Shown piece by piece: positions 7,428-10,291 of a DNA stretch of 10,291 nucleotides. The notes beneath the pieces were generated by a model that did no database searches, was not told the origin of the DNA, and saw nothing but the letters and a program-made list of their open reading frames with translations. The position numbers and the translations under genes are program-made. Numbering within the stretch: the stretch's first letter is position 1; every line of letters starts with the position of its first letter. The DNA is taken from the NCBI GenBank assembly GCA_013153795.1, contig JAADDV010000154.1:1-10291 (forward strand). Direction: 5' to 3'. The stretch comes from Aquificota bacterium (GTDB taxonomy: Bacteria; Aquificota; Aquificia; Aquificales; Hydrogenothermaceae).

Positions 7428-7676
7428 CTATTTAGCAGTTTGTTCTTCAAAACCAAACTGTTTGAGTATTTTTAAAACTCTTTCTGTTGGTTGTGCTCCT
7501 TTTGCGAGCCACTCTTTAGCTTTTTCTACATTTATATTCCCAGTTTTTAAAATAGGGTCATAAGTTCCAATATAGTCAATATATTTAGATTCTCTAGGTG
7601 CTCTACTGTCCATAACAACCATTCTGTAAACAGGATGCTTCTTTCTACCAGCTCTGGAAAGTCTTATTCTTACCAA
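7428..7676 (-). CDS. rpsP: 30S ribosomal protein S16
   Basis: An 82-residue ribosomal protein of normal family length. It carries the S16 signature MVRIRLSRAGRKKHPVYR at the N-terminus, then DSRAPR (23-28), the IGTYDP segment (36-41) and a helical tail with EKAKEWLAKGAQPT (51-64). It binds 16S rRNA and supports assembly of the small subunit. The start is TTG, fixed by the conserved N-terminus and by a strong AAAGGAGGT ribosome binding site 9 nt upstream. It sits between ffh (34-nt gap) and khpA (39-nt gap) and is probably co-transcribed with both. Confidence 0.98.
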   Translation of the reverse strand: MVRIRLSRAGRKKHPVYRMVVMDSRAPRESKYIDYIGTYDPILKTGNINVEKAKEWLAKGAQPTERVLKILKQFGFEEQTAK

Positions 7677-7710
7677 GTTCTAAATACCTCCTTTATCCTT
7701 TGGTTTTGGT

Positions 7711-9039
7711 TTAAAATGGTAATTTTGGCATATTAAACGGAAGTTTCATTTTACCAGATTTTTTTATTTTTTTCATCATTTTTTTCATTTCTTTATATTG
7801 TTTTAAAAGTTTGTTAACATCCATTATAGTTGTTCCACTTCCTCTAGCAATTCTTCTTTTTCTACTGCCGTTTATTATATGCGGATTAGCTCTCTCTTCA
7901 GGAGTCATTGAGTTTATAATAGCTTCAATTTTTATAAATTGTTTTTCATCTACCTTTAAATCTTTAATTTTTGCCCCTACACCAGGAATCATTTTAAGTA
8001 AATTTTCTATTGGACCTAAGCTTCTTATCATTTGAAGCTGTTCTTTAAGGTCGTCTAAGGTAAATTCTGCACTCATTACCTTTTTAGCCATTTCTTGGGC
8101 TTTATCTTCATCAATAGCAGCCTGCATTTTTTCCATTAATGTTTGGATATCACCAAGCCCCAAAATTCTTTGGGCTATTCTATCTGGATGAAACTGCTCA
8201 AAATCTTCTATTTTTTCACCAGTTCCTATGAACTTTATTGGAACACCTAGGACTTTTCTAACTGATAGTGCTATACCACCTTTTGCATCACCATCTAGTT
8301 TTGTAAGGATTACTCCTGTAAGACCAAGTCTATTATGAAACTCTTCTGCTGTGTTTATTGCATCTTGACCTTGCATTGCATCAGCAACATAAAGAATTTC
8401 TGTTGGATGAACTTTCTCTTTGATTTTTGCAAGCTCATCCATTAACTCTTCATCTATGTGAAGACGTCCTGCTGTGTCAAGAATAATATGTGAAAGACCT
8501 GATTTTTTAGCCTCTTCTATAACTTTTTCTGTAAGTTTTACAGCATCTTTTTCTGATTCATCTATAAAACATGGAACACCAATACTTTCTGCAAGGGTGC
8601 AAAGCTGCCTTCCTGCAGCAGGTCTTCTAACGTCAGTTGAAGCTACACCAACAGCATATCCTTTTGATTTTAAGAGTTTTGCCAGTTTCCCTGCTGTTGT
8701 TGTTTTCCCTGTCCCTTGAAGACCTACAAGCATTATGATGGTAGGAGGTTTTTCGGCTTTTTCTAAAGGAGCTTCCTCACCAAGAATATTTAAAAGCTCA
8801 TCATATATAAGCTTTATAACTGTTTCACCGGCATTTAATCCTTTTATTACCTCTTGTCCAACAAGTTTTTGTTTTACATCATCTAAAAACTGCTTAACTA
8901 CTTCTACATTTACATCTGCTTCTAAAAGAGCTCTTCTTATATCTTTTAGTGCTTCATCTATTGTTTTTTCATCAAGCTTTTTTACTCTTTTTAGTTTTTC
9001 TACTACATTGCTAAATTTTTCTGTTAATAATTCAAACAC
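7711..9039 (-). CDS. ffh: Signal recognition particle protein Ffh (SRP54)
   Basis: A 442-residue GTPase that binds signal sequences of nascent membrane proteins and the 4.5S RNA, and docks with FtsY at the membrane. Domains in order are the N helical bundle (1-90), the G domain (about 95-295) and the M domain (about 297-442). The G domain has the P-loop GLQGTGKTTT (106-115), DVRRPAAGRQL (136-146), DTAGR (188-192), TKLDGDAKGG (246-255) and GTGEKIEDFEQFHP (272-285). The RNA-binding part of the M domain contains INGSRKRRIARGSGT (389-403). The tail is short and lysine-rich rather than long and methionine-rich. The start is GTG, supported by AGAGGTGA 6 nt upstream. It leads the ffh-rpsP-khpA operon. 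I did not see an SRP RNA gene in the window. Confidence 0.98.
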   Translation of the reverse strand: MFELLTEKFSNVVEKLKRVKKLDEKTIDEALKDIRRALLEADVNVEVVKQFLDDVKQKLVGQEVIKGLNAGETVIKLIYDELLNILGEEAPLEKAEKPPTIIMLVGLQGTGKTTTAGKLAKLLKSKGYAVGVASTDVRRPAAGRQLCTLAESIGVPCFIDESEKDAVKLTEKVIEEAKKSGLSHIILDTAGRLHIDEELMDELAKIKEKVHPTEILYVADAMQGQDAINTAEEFHNRLGLTGVILTKLDGDAKGGIALSVRKVLGVPIKFIGTGEKIEDFEQFHPDRIAQRILGLGDIQTLMEKMQAAIDEDKAQEMAKKVMSAEFTLDDLKEQLQMIRSLGPIENLLKMIPGVGAKIKDLKVDEKQFIKIEAIINSMTPEERANPHIINGSRKRRIARGSGTTIMDVNKLLKQYKEMKKMMKKIKKSGKMKLPFNMPKLPF

Positions 9040-9075
9040 TTTTTATCACCTCTTTTATCTTTTTTAAATTTTTAT

Positions 9076-9086
9076 ATTATCATAAT
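9076..9086. promoter_or_regulatory. Palindromic -10-like element in the ffh/PAP2 divergent spacer
   Basis: The sequence ATTATCATAAT in the 62-nt spacer is a palindrome around a single central C. Read on the plus strand it offers CATAAT (9081-9086) upstream of the PAP2 gene. On the minus strand it offers GATAAT (9076-9081) about 37 nt upstream of the ffh start. Each is one base from the consensus TATAAT. It may form a shared bidirectional promoter core; no convincing -35 boxes are visible, and the plus-strand leader would be only about 10-20 nt. Confidence 0.35.
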
Positions 9087-9101
9087 AAAATAAAGGACGT
9101 T

Positions 9102-9779
9102 TTGAGGTTTATTTTGAAAAAAATCACTTTTATATTAATCTTTTTTATCTCTTTTTCAACATTAAAAGCTAGTGAAGAAAATTTTTATTCTTTTGCTTTA
9201 TTTTCTATAGGTTTATCCTTTCTTTTAGACGATGAGGTAAAAGAATTTGTAAACAGTAATAGAGGAGAAACTTTAGATGATTTGACTTCTTTTTTTAATC
9301 AATTTGGTTCAGCTAGCTCTATTTTTATCCCAATAGCTAGTTATGGGTATGGAAAACTGTTTGAAAACAAAGTCTTAGAAGAAACCTCAAAAAAAGCTAT
9401 ATTTGCTTCTATCATAGCTGTATCTATAGTATTTCCTCTTAAATACATAACAAAAAGAGAAAGACCAGATAAAACTGATAACTACTCTTTTCCTTCTGGT
9501 CATACAGCTCTTTCCTTTGCTATTTTCGGAAGCTATGCAAAAAATATAAAAGGTTTTAAAAAATATCTTTTATATTCAATTCCAGTTATGGTTGGTTTTA
9601 GTCGTATTTATAAAAACCATCACTATTTTTCCGATGTAATAGCAGGAGGTTTCATAGGATATTTATCAGTTATTCTTTCTGAAAAGTTTGATAAATTTTC
9701 TTTTGAAAGAGTTAAAACTATCCCTTTTTGTGATTGCTCTATTAAAAAAACAGGTTTAGGTATTCAATATTACTTTTAG
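9102..9779 (+). CDS. Exported/membrane PAP2-superfamily phosphatase
   Basis: A 225-residue acid-phosphatase/lipid-phosphatase homologue with all three catalytic motifs. These are K-x6-RP (K114 to P122), PSGH (131-134) and SR-x5-H-x3-D (S167 to D178). The family dephosphorylates lipid phosphates such as undecaprenyl pyrophosphate, PgpB-type phosphatidylglycerol phosphate or lipid A, at the periplasmic face. The substrate here is unknown. The N-terminus looks like a signal peptide, with possible cleavage after LKA at residue 23, followed by several moderately hydrophobic segments. The start is TTG. I list 9102, with AAAGGA 4 nt upstream, but TTG at 9114, six bases after GAGG, gives the more typical MKKITFILIFF start and is a serious alternative. 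The next gene begins 12 nt after the stop, so the two probably form an operon. Confidence 0.88.
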   Translation: MRFILKKITFILIFFISFSTLKASEENFYSFALFSIGLSFLLDDEVKEFVNSNRGETLDDLTSFFNQFGSASSIFIPIASYGYGKLFENKVLEETSKKAIFASIIAVSIVFPLKYITKRERPDKTDNYSFPSGHTALSFAIFGSYAKNIKGFKKYLLYSIPVMVGFSRIYKNHHYFSDVIAGGFIGYLSVILSEKFDKFSFERVKTIPFCDCSIKKTGLGIQYYF

Positions 9780-9791
9780 GGAGAGAGGAAA

Positions 9792-10291
9792 ATGAAGAAA
9801 ATATTTATCTTTGTTCTTCTTTTAGTTTTTTCAGCACAAATATATGGAGGTGAAAGAGTGATAAAGGAGGTTTTGGAGAATAACGCAACTATTTTATTTA
9901 AAGAAACAAAAGGAATGGGAATTATAGCTGGAAGCATTTTTATAAAAGGAGGGTCTATAGAAGACCCTGAAGATAAAAATGGACTTACAAATCTTACTGT
10001 TTCAATGTTATTAAAAGGAAGTAAAAATTTTTCTGCCTTTGAGATAAGCAAACATTTTGAAGATAGTGGAGGATATATAGGAACTTCGACTTCAGAAGAA
10101 TATTCAACAATAGAGTTTGCTTTAAGAACAGATGATTTTATAAAAGCTTTAAAAATTATAAAAGATATTTTTGAAAATCCTCTTTTTCCAGAAGATAAAT
10201 TAGAAATAGAGAAAAGAAATATTATTGCAGCTTTAAAAGCTAAAAAAGAAGAAGGGTTTTCTTATGCTTATGATAAGCTAAGAAAAGAAAT
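9792..10291 (+). CDS. Exported M16-family peptidase homologue lacking the zinc motif, N-terminal part, cut by window edge
   Basis: The first 166 codons of an M16 (processing-peptidase/pitrilysin-like) protein that runs off the right edge. A signal peptide (MKK, hydrophobic core, likely cleavage near IYG, residue 19) directs it to the periplasm. M16 features include GSIEDPEDKNGLTNL, KGS (75-77), FEDSGGYIGTSTSEEYS (89-105), and the FENPLFPEDKLEIEKRNII stretch (127-145). In active members the segment aligned with GLTNLTVSML (64-73) reads G-L-A-H-F-L-E-H-M. Here the three zinc/catalytic positions are N67, V70 and S71, so this copy should not bind zinc. Such inactive M16 subunits commonly pair with an active one encoded next door. 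The ATG follows GAGAGGAAA closely, and the gene is 12 nt after the PAP2 gene. Confidence 0.88.
   Translation, partial: MKKIFIFVLLLVFSAQIYGGERVIKEVLENNATILFKETKGMGIIAGSIFIKGGSIEDPEDKNGLTNLTVSMLLKGSKNFSAFEISKHFEDSGGYIGTSTSEEYSTIEFALRTDDFIKALKIIKDIFENPLFPEDKLEIEKRNIIAALKAKKEEGFSYAYDKLRKE

Noticed and set aside
7755..7800. T-rich tract resembling a terminator tail or simple repeat
   Set aside because: On the minus strand it encodes the lysine/methionine-rich C-terminal tail of Ffh, and no hairpin precedes it.
7327..9067. Plus-strand open frames opposite khpA, rpsP and ffh
   Set aside because: The products are Ser/Phe-rich low-complexity translations of the complementary strand of conserved genes.
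9776..10051. Minus-strand open frame at the right end
   Set aside because: It is antisense to the M16-family gene, which has a ribosome binding site, a signal peptide and family motifs on the plus strand.
1..10291. Mobile element, CRISPR array, phage or defence system
   Set aside because: No transposase, integrase, spaced direct repeats, tRNA target or known defence domain was seen. All sizeable reading frames are accounted for by housekeeping, envelope or metabolic genes.

Overview
The window looks like ordinary chromosomal core sequence from an AT-rich, thermophilic, Gram-negative-type bacterium of the Aquificota. My best guess is the Hydrogenothermaceae (Sulfurihydrogenibium/Persephonella-like). 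The grounds are the low GC, lysine/isoleucine/glutamate-rich proteins, a tryptophan synthase beta chain of Aquifex-like character, a DUF1461/Lit-type membrane protein in a non-Firmicute-looking genome, and a mannosyl/glucosyl-3-phosphoglycerate phosphatase beside a glycerate kinase. This assignment comes from pattern recognition, not from a search.

Layout. (i) Positions 1-6358 hold a six-gene minus-strand run, read from right to left: M20D amidohydrolase, bifunctional class A penicillin-binding protein, trpB, a small lipoprotein, an HAD-IIB phosphoglycoside phosphatase, and a glycerate 2-kinase cut by the left edge. Gaps are 15-67 nt, with one short overlap. (ii) Positions 6493-7137 hold a plus-strand four-helix membrane protein resembling lipoprotein intramolecular transacylase (Lit). 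It ends in a symmetric hairpin that also serves the converging operon. (iii) Positions 7149-9039 hold a minus-strand ffh-rpsP-khpA operon for protein targeting, ribosome and RNA binding. (iv) From 9102 to the right edge there is a plus-strand pair, a PAP2-type phosphatase and an M16-family peptidase homologue cut by the edge. The 62-nt divergent spacer before this pair contains a palindromic -10-like element.

Functional themes. Several products act at the envelope: the PBP, the lipoprotein, the Lit-like enzyme, the PAP2 phosphatase and the exported M16 protein. The phosphatase and glycerate kinase pair suggests metabolism of a glycerate-based compatible solute. trpB stands apart from other trp genes. 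No tRNA, rRNA, CRISPR array, insertion sequence or phage gene was seen, and no non-coding stretch exceeds about 135 nt. I do not see a clearly novel multi-gene system. The most interesting items are the Lit-like gene, the M16 homologue that lacks its zinc motif, and the solute-metabolism pair.
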